A stretch of DNA of 64,000 nucleotides from Volvariella volvacea V23 (taxonomy: Eukaryota; Basidiomycota; Agaricomycetes; Agaricales; Pluteaceae): positions 135,046 through 199,045 of the forward strand of contig KB722769.1 in NCBI GenBank assembly GCA_000349905.1, given 5' to 3'. Numbering within the stretch: the stretch's first letter is position 1; each line of letters starts with the position of its first letter. The position numbers and the translations under genes were made by a program. Below the pieces are notes generated by a model, which saw only the letters and a program-made list of their open reading frames with translations, was not told where the DNA came from and searched no databases. This document shows positions 35,574 to 48,386 of the stretch, one piece after another.

Positions 35574-36972
35574 CTAAAGGCTCTTATTCAATACCAAAAT
35601 CTGATTCTTTGATGCAGCTTCGAATCCATTCTCCAATTTCCCCCCCTCTTCCGCCCAATTGTCACCCATGAGCCTGGCTAGGTATGTCGGTGCGTTAGAT
35701 TCCCGCAATGCCCTGGCGATCCTCAAGAAGTCGAATACCTCTCCTTTTGCCGATCTAAAAATGCCAAAATGCTCGTGACGTTTAGCAATGCCAGGAGTAT
35801 TGTGGAGGCGATTAGATGCCGTGAAGGTGAGGGCTGGTTTGAATTATAATCCCAGGCACAAAGGCTGTATCGAGGGCTCCTAACATATAGGGTTTTGCTG
35901 CAGATTAGATGTACCTGGAATACATAGCAGTAGTGTTGGATACTGGCATAGGTGACCACACCACCATCTCTATGGGTAAGCCGAGTGAAGGATCTCGGCT
36001 TCCGTAATGTCTGACTAAGTCCCAGCCAAAGACAAGGCTTGCTTGGGCTCGTGAACCCGCCGAATACGAAGGCATACTTGGGTTAGTGCCTCGTTCAAGA
36101 TCAGCGAACAGTGTCGAAAAGAAGAAGTCGCTCTGAACCCTATCCAGATTTTTTGTCGTGTGAACGTTTCAGTAGCCCCGGTAGAAGTAATGGCGAGATC
36201 CCTTCCTCTGTTTGCGACTTCGACAGTTTCAATCGAGGCACCCGGGGAGCACGCAAGGAAAGCGTATTGAAACGTTCCACCGTGCTGATCAATAACCCCA
36301 AACGTAGGAACTCCAGTTGCGTTGAACATAAGTTCCTTTGTGAATTCTAGTGCTTCGTCTGTAGTGGTATTTTGGAAATGTTGTGAGATTTTCCAAATAG
36401 AATATCCTCCAAGTGCGGCATTTCCTGCGGTACTATTGAAAGCCTGGTACACTCGAAAGGGCACGTGAGACATATAGAAGCCACGATCTAAAGCATCTAA
36501 TTCAACCGGTTCCTTATCAGCGAGGACGAGAACAATTTTACTAGGCATATTTCTTACCGGAATCAGTGGGCGATGATATGTTAAACCAGATGCCTAAGTC
36601 AGGAATATTCACCGTCGTTTGGGGCAGTGAGGTCGTATTGCTGAACAAATCCTCTATCCTAACCGTTCCCGTAATGTTGGTTGTGTACCAGTCGCATGAA
36701 GGTTGCAATACGAAGACGTCCATGAGCCATCGCGCAGAGGTTAGCGGAGAAAGGTTGACCGGAAGTGGGACTATATACTGAGCAGGTAATCCGGACGACG
36801 ACGGAGAAGGGCCGTCGGGTGAGACTTGAGCAGCATTGAAAGAGTAATTGAAGTCTAAAGCTGCTTCTGCCCAAGTGATAGCAGCAGCTTCCTCCAGCTT
36901 GCTTGACATGCGACCTGTGGTCCAAGTTCCGAAGCCGGGGCGGATGTCCCTTGTGCTGGCGGATGCATTCAT
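35574..36972 (-). pseudogene. Truncated family A gene (A4)
   Basis: Only the equivalents of exons 5 and 6 remain. The exon 5-like part (about 36972-36555) is intact and matches A3 and A5: L-E-E-A-A, P-V-N-L-S-P, R-W-L-M-D-V-F-V-L. The four upstream exons with transmembrane segments 1-3 are missing. The exon 6-like part (about 36530-35574) is broken by frameshifts, one in an A-run near 36155, and by a TAA near 35912 in place of a sense codon. The tail motif survives as F-R-S-A-K-G-E. It faces the similarly truncated B3 pseudogene at 37120-38211, so this is a collapsed copy of a divergent A/B pair. Confidence 0.75.
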
Positions 36973-37119
36973 TCAATGAGGCTCGGAATGGTTGTACCGA
37001 TACCACTCGCGAGGTATGGTATATTGACACTGTGGGCATTAGATGACTTGGCTCTGAGGATGTAGAATTCTGTCAGTTCCAGAATTTATTCTTTGCCTTA
37101 TGGGAATTAATCGCTTTAT

Positions 37120-38211
37120 TATTGCTCCCTCAGTCCTTATAGAAGAGATTGTCCGTTACGAGCCAACCTTCCCCTACAACGGCGTCATAGGCATTGGAAG
37201 CATACTACGGATCCTAAAGCTAATATCTTCAGTCACCTTTGGGACCAAGGAAAGTTACTCAATCCAGTTATCGGCCTTCGTCTCGACTCAATTAATCCGA
37301 GGATGACAATTGGAGCTCTCGATCCGGAGGACTGTGAAGGCGAGATTAACTGGGTGGAGGTCAGAGGAGGTTCGAGCGTTGAAGGCTGGCGGCAAGATCG
37401 TTTTCCTATCGAAGGAATAAAAGGGTATAACCAATCTTTCATACCACATGATGCGGAGCAGATCACTGCAACACTGTCGTCTTGTGAGTTCCTCCTGGTC
37501 TCTCCCCACGAGGCGCATTGCACATCTGACCTTTTGTGCAATCTTAGTCATGAGGAATATCGACTTACCCAGTAGTATATTTTTACAATGGTGGACAAAC
37601 CCTAATTTTCATGGGCCTGATATGATACTGATATCGGACACTGGCCTGATTCAATGCCCTGGAGTCGCAGATGGACTTTCCACCTATTTCATTCACGGTT
37701 ACCATCAACGGAGTGGACTACCCGATGGTTGGACAAAATAATATGGTTAGACGAATGAATTCAAGTACCTGTACCATTGCAATTTCTAGACCAGAATCCT
37801 CGGGCCTGAATATGGCAGATGTCACCTTAAGTCTCCCGTTCATGAGAAGTGTTTATATGTGGGTATAAGCACCATATATCCTGCGCGATGATGGCGGAAT
37901 ACTTATGACACCTACACCTTTTAGAGCATATCGCTTCCCTACTTCTGACTCCCCCGATTGCCTACCTCATAGGCTCTGCCTTTCCATCGGGATTGAATCA
38001 TCCCATAGAGCTCGTCAACCAAATACCAAGATCTGAACCACCTCGCAAGGCGCAGTGCCTCTCACTTACACCGCCTACGGAGGACCCAGTTCCTACCCTA
38101 CCCCCATCCGCTTTTCAGCGTGGGTCTGGTTCCTATCCAGTATTTGGAGATGAGATGGGAGAGCGGGTGGTGCCACTCGTTGGGGCTAATGAGCTAAAGA
38201 AGAGGGTTTGA
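37120..38211 (+). pseudogene. Truncated family B gene (B3)
   Basis: Equivalents of exons 4, 5 and 6 of family B; exons 1-3 (signal peptide and first lobe start) are missing. The exon 4-like part (about 37120-37483) is shifted by one base near 37200, after G-I-G-S; beyond that the frame L-L-N-P-V-I-G-L-R-L-D continues normally. The exon 5-like part (about 37551-37860) also changes frame near 37670. The exon 6-like part runs to the TGA at 38209-38211 and ends with L-V-G-A-N-E-L, with a further frame change near 37975. It faces A4. Confidence 0.75.
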
Positions 38212-38374
38212 ACTGAGTAGCTACTTTGATGTATGGTCTCGGTTATTTTTCGGTCGGCATAGGACTAAGTACGGGACCTTGAATGGGAATGATCATCACT
38301 CCGTACCTGTGTGCAAATACACCACAATGCGGCATTAATTAACGCGGACAATACCTCTATAACTCTTCTTAACC

Positions 38375-40068
38375 CTACACACGAAGCTGCCTCCCGAATG
38401 ACGCTCTATCCAACCAACTCAGACTAATAGTCAAAGTCGCCACACCTACCCCAAGGATCCACCACCACTGAATCGCACTCTGGGAGTTGGAAGTCCAAGG
38501 CCACCCTGAATACTCTGTATGCGGTTTCGTGCCTGATTTGTCCTCTGAAATACCCGTAGTAGCTTCGACTTTCACTTGCATACGTTCTATGATCTTAGAC
38601 CTGACTTGACTTTCGAGGACCCTTGCATCTGCTGAGAACTTGAGCAGTCCCTCTGGAACTTTATCGAATGCAACTCGTTCTCGACGTAAAGCTTCGAAAT
38701 AGGCTCCTGAGAAGGGGTCATTGTCGCTTGGAGTTTCCCCATTGTCCCGAACGCGCAGAAATTCATCCGGCTCGGTTGGGTCCTTGACAAGAAGTCTTGT
38801 CGCAGTCGGTGAGGGCGATACGTATCTCGGCTCTTCCCTTTGGTCTCCTTCCGAGTCTTCCCGCTCTACAACAACCCCATCTTCGTCCTTCTCCAGTGGC
38901 TTCCTACTTTCCCGCTCAATCAATCCTTCTAACAAATCTGGGGGCAGCGTAACCAAATCAGGCCCGTTCTCAGGCCCGTCTTTGCAAATCTCAACTATTT
39001 CGTCCACGATCCTGAACCCCGCTGCCATAACTTGAGTCTTGTCATATCCCAGGCGTTGATACAACCTCCGTATATCTCGGACCATAGTTATGCCCGGGTG
39101 CAAGGAAAGTGGTAAATCAGAAATGAAGCCATCAGTGACAAAAGGTGGTGGGGTGGGAACGTTGGGACGGGATGATGGCTGGGACTTGAGCTCGGCTTCG
39201 TGTTTGACCCACCAGTCTTTGACTCTGCCGATGAAGGGGGAAATAACGCTAACGCCAGCCTGAGCACAGGCGATAGCTTGTACGGTTCCGAAGACGAGGG
39301 TCATGTTGGTGTGAATAGGCGTTGGATTTGTAGAAGATTCTAGTGTTTGAGCGGCGAGTATGCCTGGATAGGTGGCGGGGATTTTGATTAAAACTCTAAA
39401 AGAGGGGATTTGGAACTCGGTTTGGAAGATGCGGATTAGGGATTTTGCCTATCCGTGCAGAATAAATCTGCATAAGGACGATGCTGTAGCAGAATTATGA
39501 CCATGTAGACTGACTTTGGCGATAATGGCATCGTATTCATAGGCTAATCTTGGGTCTACGGACACCGATACGCGTCCCGGAACGCGTTTGAGGATTTCTA
39601 CCCCGACTTGGACCAACTTTCAAACGAAATGGACAGGGTGCGTGAAATGATTTGAGTTAGGAGGTTGCGTGGGTCCGTGAAGCACAAGAAGGGCGAGAAA
39701 AGGCGAGGTAAGTAAATGGACATACGAGATAATCCAATGCGAGTTGCGTTTTTGCCTCGACATCGCCACTTCCAACTGCTCCCGAACTCTCCACAAATCT
39801 AATCGCGTTGTCTACCAAATGTGTATACTCCGGCTTCGACACTGCTGCAAGAACGAGAGAGGGATTCGATGTGGCATCCGTTGCACGAAAAAGTGGGGAA
39901 ATTCCTGGTCAAAGTGGACGTTAGGGGTGAGTATATGCGCATATATCCCGGCTGGTCGGGTGAAATCGACTCACGATTGTATTCCGGTGTATCGGAGGAA
40001 ATAATTACGCCGGATTCGAGGATATCATCTAAAGCCGAGGCAGGCATCGAAGATGCAGGGATGGACAT
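38375..40068 (-). CDS. Transaldolase with C-terminal extension and putative tail anchor
   Basis: Four exons from the start codon down: 40068-39975, 39904-39726, 39616-39515 and 39448-38375, giving 482 residues; typical transaldolases have about 320-340. Core motifs are present: T-D-A-T-S-N-P-S-L, V-D-P-R-L, the Schiff-base lysine in R-V-L-I-K-I-P-A-T (K147), N-M-T-L-V-F, and I-S-P-F-I-G-R-V. The family moves a dihydroxyacetone unit between sugar phosphates in the pentose phosphate pathway. Two oddities are seen. A charged insert of about 70 residues sits before the usual C-terminal helix (G-L-L-K-F-S-A-D-A). About 60 extra residues end in a hydrophobic segment (453-471, W-W-W-I-L-G-V) and a short basic tail, which could anchor the enzyme in a membrane. 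Confidence 0.83.
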
Positions 40069-40622
40069 AGCAAATGAAAGGCGAACGCAAGTGCCAGACT
40101 TGCCCGGGGCTCGAGATCAACGCTATAAAGTGGATCGAGGCTGGAGAGCCGCGGGCAACGTGATTATGCTTATGCATCCAGCCATTGCGCCATCCACCGC
40201 CCAAGACAATAAATTTCCCAAAAATTTCAATCAGAACCATCAAGGCCAAGTGCTATTTTGCATATTGATGAGAATGCCTACTAAAGCCCATCAATACCTT
40301 TTTGAACAGCCTTACTTACTGCATGGATGCGGAATGAACGTTCGTATGTCCAGCCCGATAACGACCCTTGTACCTGATTGACGCCACCCAATCACGGTAG
40401 GTATGACGTCCTCCGCACCACTTCCTTATTGTACGATCTCCTCAAAATCAGCACGCCATCGGTGCTTGTGTGCCACCAAATCCCGAAGAGAGTCAATTCA
40501 AAACAATAGGTAAGATGTAAGCGTACACAAAACCCTATTATCGGGAACAACACAAAACTATCTTATAGCATACCATCAAAGATCCATCCAAACGTCGAAA
40601 TTTAGGTCATGTCTTTTGGAGT
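40069..40622. other. Intergenic, transaldolase to DUF6534 gene
   Basis: 554 bp between a minus-strand start (transaldolase) and a minus-strand stop (DUF6534 gene). Nothing further recognised. Confidence 0.45.
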
Positions 40623-43600
40623 TTATACTGCGTTTCCGACGTCCACTCTAATAGCTTTGCCTGCACGCCCGTTCCCAGGGACAGGCTTTTCAAATTCAAT
40701 CTCAGTATCGAACTGGTGCCATCATACCTTAGCACCATTCTCGATATCAGAGAGAAACAAAGACACTTACGCTGTCCCGACGATTGGTATTCTTTGATCG
40801 GTTCACGCCCATAGTGTTATTCGGAGTGATCGGCGATAAGGTAAAGTCCTATACAACGCGGAGCACATATAAACAAGGATGTCAACGTCGATGCACAAAG
40901 GGAGGCCATACCTTGTTGTCTGAACTGGGATTCTGATGTGCAGCATGAGCTCCAGTCCCAGGAGGAGGATCGGTGCGTATATGCATCATTCTTGTAACGC
41001 TGATTGAATGAGAGTTGTCGGATCCTTTATCGCGCATGCTTTGCCTTGCGTTCAGCCTAAGGCGAGGAGAGGTCAGTTCGACGCTCTATGGATGATAGTG
41101 GGAAGGCTTACATTGCGAGGAAACTGTTGACATACACTGCACATAGTGTTAACCTCACGTCAGGGGAGCAAGGATCAAGATGGCTCACGCTTCGTCAGTA
41201 GGAACTCGATCCCGAGGAAGACCAAGTTATTTGGCATTGCTGCGTACTTTGAAGTGAACGTGAGTGCATCATCTTGCTTTATTCAAATGAACAACCTACT
41301 GTTATCAACGCAGTCATCGAGCACAGACTGTACACCACCAATGAGCACGCAATTCCTGTATCAAAAACCAGACCACATACCTAGTCGCAAGTCCTGAAGC
41401 CACAACATATCGCATAATAGCCACAATCATCGAATTCGTGCTGCGATACCAGCGGTGATGTCAGAAATGTGCTCATGGCGTGCTATACCCGGGCTCACGT
41501 TGAAAACCCAGATCTACTAGTTTGAAGATAGAAGCACATCACGATGGCAATGACAAAGTCTATAAAAGTCGATGTCGCGAAAGATGCGTAGACGGCCCAC
41601 TGGGCACATCAATCAGTACACATGAAACGGGCACAGAGAGGACTCTGGCAACTCACATCCATGACGTGAAGCTCGGAGAACCTGTTGATGCCATATCTGC
41701 ACACCGCCCATTCGTAAGCACACATTCAGATAACGATAGGTGTGGGAGCGCGTCGTGATGCGAGGGTGGAGGTTGATCAATACGGAAGACGTACGTTTTG
41801 ACAGCGAGAACTGATGGCGGGGATCGAGAGAACAATTAAGAAGCCGCCAAGTCAGTTTTCGAACGTTGAGCTCGAGTTCTCCAAAGAAGCGAACAGAGAC
41901 GGAGAAGCATCTCCTCGACACATACCTATTCCAACCGCTAAGCATCCAACGAACAGATGCCATCAGAGTGGTGAAATATGGATGGGGAATATCACGTACC
42001 ATATCCTGCTGCAACGGTTCCTATCTAAATGATAATACCGAGAAGAAGAGGTTCGTTAATTTCTCAATCAATACTGGTGATAAGATCAACGATGAAGACT
42101 CACCACTACATAAGCGAGTGTTGGATGGCTATGTCTTCCAACTGCACGATACGATAATGAGCATTCGTCCAATCGGACTTCGTGTGGACTTGAGACCGCC
42201 AGACTACTCACGTTTCCATACTCGCAAGGCATACAATCTGAAAAACAACAAATAAGCAAACCAGCCCGTGAATACTCGACTGCAAAGCGACGACGACGAC
42301 TTACGATTGAACAATTATAATGATAATCACATTGATCGCAATTTGCAGCTACCCACAATAATCCACCGTCACCCAAATAGAACGGGCATATCCGAGAACC
42401 ACAAAGAAAGAAAGGACAAGGTTAGCACCAATTCGGGTGGAGACAATCAATAGAAGGCCAACGAATATGGATAGACCCATGACCTGCTCCTGGAAACATA
42501 GAAAACACGGTGAAGAACGTTTGTGGCAATATACTACATCCGGGGATAGTTGCTACCTGTCATCACTATCAACGATTTACAGTTGACAGCTGACGGGTTC
42601 GACAGTGGTGACCCCATGGATGGATACCGGTGGCGTGGGGGTGATGGAATGGAAGGGGGATTGAATGCCGAACGGAACTAACCTTGAATGTCCTGTAAAA
42701 GAGAGATGGGAAAAGGGTATGTCAGTGAGAGGCCGATGCTCGGTCGTGGGCTATCCAAGCGGGTGCTTGGTGGTGGAGGTAGAAGTCGAGTGGAAGAGGT
42801 GCTGGTGTTGTTCGCAGCAGGATAGAAAGGGAAAGGGAAGACGAAAGTGATGAAAAACGCATTGCCGACACTTACCATATGATCACGTCCAACGCGAGAT
42901 AATCCCCAAACGACAGAATAGTATAGTAGTATACCGCATGAACCGTTAACGACAGATGAAATCCATCCAGTACCCTGCACCGAAGGATCAAGGGTTAACA
43001 CAGTGGGGCTAGGGCGCTCTGGAGGAAAACCGGCAACTTACCAAAGTAAAAACACCTATCGTATCCGCATTGGCGTGAACTTATGATAGGACTAGCAGGA
43101 AAATAAACTTACAGCTATCCTTTGGAACAGCCAGTCTCTAGGATAGTTCACAAAGTATGTATAAGCTTGTACATTTGTAACACCGTATAACCTTCACATT
43201 TCAACATCGCCCATTCGGTTGGTAATCCACATTCGCAAAAGAACAGGGGCCCAATTCGCGTATAGCGTAAAGCAGGGTATGCGGTTATCCGGGTGACGCG
43301 AGTCGACCGATGCCGAAGACACAATCAGGCGAGAGGGTCGGAGGGAGGAATCATGCGGAGAGGAATGACGTTAGCACAGGGCTTCCAGTAGAGTGAGAGT
43401 GGAAAAAAATCACGAGTGTCTTATCGAAGCGACACCTCGGGGAATGGAGGCAATAGTATAAAGGACTCGGACAAATCGAGAAGAGAAAAAAAATTGTGAT
43501 GATCAACCTGAAAGCCGCCCAGCAGCGCTCAGGGGAAAATGCAAGCCCATTTCACTGTCCACATGCCTACAACTGCGTGAGCGGTTGACTAAGGATCCAT

Positions 43601-44328
43601 AGTGCTTTGTCTGTTGGCAACATTGGAACCAAACTGTACCGCATGCTGCACAATGCACACCACAAATGCGGTCGTCGATCTCGGTACCGGCCGCCAATGG
43701 AGTAATCTTAACCCGCCCAACTTGGTGCCTCAGCCACATCAATCAGCCAAGATCAAGCTCCTAGTTATATGCTATACTCCATCCACTAGCGTCGGCTCTC
43801 TACCATCGATAGTGTAGGCGAGTACAAGCCATGAGTGACCACACATGGAGTGGATGGGCGCATCCACGCAAGTGGCAGAAGTGAGTCCCCGAACCATGAG
43901 GAGAGAAACCGAGCAGAAGGCAGAAGGAAATAGGAGACTCCAAAAAGCTTAGGAGGTGTCAACCTCAAGCTCAGGGAAGTGTTACGGAATCACAGTGGAA
44001 AGTAGGGTCGTGAGGCAAAAGTGAAAGTAAGAAGCCGAGGAGGTGAGAAGAAGGCGAGATGAATGTGATTGTCGGTGGATAAACGGTTTAGGAGGATATG
44101 ACATGGGGCGTTGTGGGCTTTGCTTCGAGATAGAACGAGGCAAGGCACGCGAACAAGAAAGGGTATCCAGCAGAAAGTCCTTCGCCCTCTCAACCCGGAA
44201 ATTTGGAGCCAATTGAAGGAGAAAACTAAGAGCGAGCAACAGACTCACCCAGCGGCTATAATGACGCCAAAATATGCAGCGCCAATTGTGTTTGATAGCG
44301 AAGGGGTTTCGACACCGGGTTCTGCCAT
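40623..44328 (-). CDS. DUF6534 seven-TM membrane protein, 20 exons
   Basis: Twenty exons from the start codon down: 44328-44249, 43191-43113, 43055-43042, 42974-42876, 42692-42683, 42348-42305, 42237-42212, 42141-42104, 42024-42000, 41937-41926, 41810-41795, 41681-41657, 41599-41499, 41440-41381, 41327-41300, 41246-41189, 41136-41112, 41056-40912, 40848-40771 and 40712-40623. They sum to 350 residues, all in phase. Family features appear in order: I-G-A-A-Y-F-G-V near the start, L-Y-G-V-T-N-V-Q-A-Y-T-Y-F, W-V-L-D, L-Q-I-A-I-N-V, L-Y-A-L-R-V-W-K, F-S-E-L, and Y-V-N-S-F-L-A-M-L-N-A-R-Q-S. The family is common in basidiomycetes and of unknown function; a plasma-membrane or organelle location is inferred. 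Four exons are only 10-16 nt, and intron 1 is about 1.06 kb. Confidence 0.82.
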
Positions 44329-45676
44329 CTTCTGTGTTTTACAGTAAGGATCGGGTGACAAACGTCGAAAGCAAGTGGAAGCAGATTCGGGTAGGTTACA
44401 GGATGGAGATCAACGCGAGGTGGTATGACGGCGGTAAGACGACCACGGTGCGTGGGCGAAAATGCAACCCGGGGTCGAGCGTGATGTTGAAGGGACTGGA
44501 GTGACGATGGGAGATGAGAAAGGTGAAAAACAGAAGGAGTGGCAGGGAAGAACGAGCTGTACACAGGTTGGATTGGAAATATGCAGGACCTAAATCACAT
44601 TGCCAGCGAGCAGAAAGGAACGATAGTCAGCTGCTGGGGTACAACGCCGAATCAAATAAGATGACATACCTCGGTCCAGAATCCACCCCCTCACGACGAT
44701 AATGACAACCAGATGAGAGCGAAAGCCGAGAGAGGAGGGGAAGAACTTCAGACTCAATAGCTCCCTTGGTTATAAGTATTTAAAAAAAGGATTGGCTTCC
44801 GGAGAAAAGGAAGGGGAATATTTGACATCAGGGGAACGTCTAGATTAGGGCATACCCCGAGAATACAGGCAGATGTCAGGCCGGCATAAATCGCTTAACA
44901 ACAGTAGCAATCTAAGGATGGATCTTGGACTTGAGCTCATGGCGTACAAAACTGTGATGGCACGCAAGCTTTAAGCGCAGATGAGCAACCTTGGACAGAA
45001 ATCTGTGAGCTGCTGACAGTTGCGAATTGCATTCATTAGAAAGTGTATCGCTTTCAACACGAGTCCTGCGTACTCACGACCTTTTGTCCTGTCCATGTGG
45101 TTCCATGGGTGATTTGACAGGTTATGGAGAAGACCACAAGGGCCCCGAAGCCATCCATGCAACCCGGAAGTTGGAGTAAATATCAGGGTACCGAAAATTG
45201 CATTGCCCGAGAATATCTGAATGGAGAATTTTTCGGCAGACCAACCCAATAACGAATGCAATATGTGGCCTCAAAGAGGTATATAGACCCACGAACGGCC
45301 GAATGGCGGGACTGTATGCGAATGAGGTTATAAGTTTAGAACCGCATGGTGAGAAGCAACTCAATACTTTCGATGACTGTCCGATGATGACTGTTGTTTG
45401 CACGCTCAGGCGCATTGCCGCCGCATTTTGCTCACGGTCGCGTTAATTGCCACCATGTCGACACGGTCGTCAAGTGCCTGAATGCCAACTGCCCGCGCTC
45501 AGTGTCAGGTGCTCACTTCGTGTGGGTATACCCCATGGTCTCTTCACACCCCACAACGCTATACAACCGAGGCGGAGCCGCCGTGAGATGAGCCAACCGA
45601 TCTCCTGCGTTGGTTGTCCCTGTGAAGATGTCCTCCAAATATGACTCTAAGCGATGGGTGCCTATTTGTACTGGAT
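44329..45676. other. Intergenic, DUF6534 gene to tRNA-like site
   Basis: About 1.3 kb. Short frames only; nothing recognised. Confidence 0.45.
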
Positions 45677-45782
45677 ATGCAGGTGGTGTAGTGGGATCAT
45701 GCTTACAACCCTTGCGCGATTCATCTGGGGATCGTTGAGTGGCTTCTCGTAAGTGACGGAGGTTCGAATCCTTCCCTGCGTA
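45677..45782 (+). tRNA. tRNA-like gene, anticodon unresolved, perhaps intron-containing
   Basis: The ends pair as an acceptor stem (ATGCAGG with CCTGCGT, one G-U). A T-arm GGAGG-TTCGAAT-CCTTC is complete, and the D-arm has a GTGTAGTGGGATCAT loop of normal look. Between them lie 56 bases, too many for a plain class I tRNA. A perfect CTTAC/GTAAG stem (45702-45706 with 45749-45753) could be the anticodon stem around an intron, but it would put A instead of U at position 33. No anticodon is therefore assigned. It may be an intron-containing tRNA, a class II tRNA, or a decayed copy. Confidence 0.4.
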
Positions 45783-45934
45783 AGAAACCTTTTTCATCCA
45801 CAGTTTTTTTTCGACATTTATGACATTACTTAGAAGCATGTGATGACACACCCGTTGTGTTTGACGTTGACAATCGGGATATGGGCTCATGGGCAGCGTA
45901 TAAGTCGTGCAGGACCTACAGGAGCGTACATGCA

Positions 45935-47806
45935 CTATGTTCTCCTTAACTCATTTGCTGCGACCAATGGAACCTGTCTCACCCCCGACGCGTCACCATA
46001 TACTCTATAAGCGCCTGAGGTGCGTCCAGATTCAGATTCAGATATATTAGAAGGTGGTTTCCCTGAAGGCGGAGTGAGAGAAAGACACTGGTCGTGGAGT
46101 GGAGGGAGTGATCTCGGTTCTTGATTGATTTGCTCGGTAGTGTGATTCATCCCAGATGGAAATGCAAAACCAATGTGAGGTAGACAGTCGGGTGAATCTG
46201 AAGTTGGGAAGCGATATGCACTAGATGACCGAGTGTGAGGAAAAGTGTGGTAAGTACGATATCCTCTACATACACTGGAGATATAAACATACATGTACAC
46301 ACTCCGCATAAGCGGCAACCCCAGCTCAACATCTGCTACGGGCTTAGTCCTTTTAGCATCGCTCATGGCAGTCGTATAGTTCGATATGCGAATACCACAC
46401 TTATTCCCCGTGAAAGTTGCGCTAATCCAGTTATCCGCTTCTACTAGTGGGTAATCAATTCCGTTAATGGTAACGGTAAACGGCGCGGGCGGTGGTGCAC
46501 TATTCTCGATGTCCGGACAGTCAATTACGATTGTCTCCCTCCAGACGTCTGTCGACAAGGTGGGGCCGAGGTAGTCGGGGTTGGAGAAGTATTGGCTGTA
46601 TACTTCATTTGGCACGACAAGGTCCCTGAAAACTGCAGGGTGTTTGGGTGTCATGGTAGTGTGAGTGGCGTGGGTGGGTGCGTTATTGTTAGCCCAGTTT
46701 TTGAGGAAGTGCGATGGATTGCGACTCACAGCTTGACAGCGTTGCGCTAATCTCATCAGCATCGAAGGGTATAAATGAGCCATTATACCCTTTAAGTCCG
46801 TCAATAGCAAACGCATCCTCCCTCCAGCCTTCGTCTGTACCTCCATCTCCTTCAGGAGTCGCACGAGCACGGGCACCACGAACTTCTACCCAGTTAATCG
46901 TACCAACATAGTCCTCTGGATTCAGCGCACCAATTGTCATCTTAGCTCCAGCAGGATTAAGACGAAGCCCGACAACAGGGTTTAGTAGAACCCCCTGTTC
47001 CCAGAGATGACCAAGGAGGGTTCTACGAGGAGCGGTAGAGCTGGTCCAAAGCCCAAGCTGGCCATTGTATGGTCGCACCCCTTGATAGAAGATGCTGAGC
47101 TGTTCCATGAGGACTGATCGTGATGTGGTAAGTACGAAACAAGAACAGAAATGCGATGTTCACAGCAGGGCCAATAGCATTGAGAATCGGACGTTTGATG
47201 AAAGATTTCAACCAGCCACTTACCAAATTCGACGTCGCGAGCTCGTAACTGACCAAATCCAGCGACATCCTCATACCAAGTTCCGCGAGCGATCATGGGA
47301 TCATCTCCCCATGGATCCTCCTTCGACTGTATCGCAACAGGGAAATTCATCGATAAGTATACCCACTATCCTGCCCCAAGAATCTCGTAGCTGAAATCAC
47401 CCACCTTGAGAGTGGAAGACCGCTCAGGAAAAAACGGGGTACCACCAGCGACCGGGCAAAATGCGCAGTCGGAGGACCAAGCGGTGAATAGGGATTCTTC
47501 GAAGTTGACGGCCAATTTCAGCATTTGCAGTGGTGTGCCAAGCGTCATTTGGGTACGGGGTAGGATGAAGGAATCAGAGTGGTGCTCGTTGAGGTCATTA
47601 TTGAAGTAGGATAGTGGTAAAGAGGCCCAGCTTCGTTCTGTATTCGATTAGTAACGGGTGACGAATCTACGTGTTTCCATACTACGCAGGTTGGACTCAC
47701 TTGAAGCATGCACAAGGATTGCACTATCCAGAAGGACTAGTGTCAGAAATAGAAGAAGCGGAGGCAGGGATGAAAGACGGAATCGCTTTCTAATAAGTGC
47801 GGCCAT
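45935..47806 (-). CDS. Secreted pepsin-like protein, degenerate catalytic site (B4)
   Basis: Six exons from the start codon down: 47806-47701, 47637-47405, 47326-47224, 47113-46730, 46632-46293 and 46220-45935, giving 483 residues with an intact frame. The signal peptide is about residues 1-34. The N-lobe has L-G-T-P-L-Q, and the catalytic site reads V-N-F-E-E-S, so the Asp is Asn and the DTG is gone. Exons 3 and 4 are exactly as long as in B2 (103 and 384 nt). It is the first of two adjacent B genes on this strand with no A gene between them. Confidence 0.8.
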
Positions 47807-48386
47807 TGGTCAAAGATACGATATAAATGCCGTTCAGAGATGACAGGGTGCATGCAATATATCTCACGCATGACCTCCATCGCTTCTGGAAATGGTCTGT
47901 GAGCTTTGGTGGCTTGGAATGACCTTGGTGGTAATAAACTACCCTTTTAGCACCAGGCGCCCCGAGACCACCGACGGTGCAATCCTTTGCCTAATTGGGC
48001 TAGATGAGAGCCCGTGCCGCGGGTGTTGGACAGGAATTTCTGTCCGTTCGTTAGACACCCACTTTTTGGGCTCCTATTCCTCTGATCTTGTACAAGAGGG
48101 TTACAATCGTTAGGCCCAAGAGATATATGGGCGGGTCAAGGGTTATATCGCCTATGTTCGTGGTGAAATCACATATCTCAACCACAATGCGACTACAGTG
48201 ACCCTAATCGCTGATCATAATGTCATTGTACCAAGTAACATTGCGCGAGCGCTGGGCATCCCCTATATCGTAGAACTTGTCATTTTTGCATCCCACCATA
48301 AGCTCAGATTACTTGTTCATAGCTCCAATTAATACAACTCGTGAATTACACTGTCACGTACAAAATCAAGGTGTGAATCATATCAT
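47807..48386. other. Spacer between B4 and B5
   Basis: 580 bp with the promoter of B4. No A-family remnant recognised here by eye. Confidence 0.4.

Noticed and set aside
45513..45935. 140-codon minus-strand frame over the tRNA-like site
   Set aside because: It contains the A-G-K-D-S-N-L-R-H type of translation that arises when the antisense of a tRNA T-arm is read as protein.
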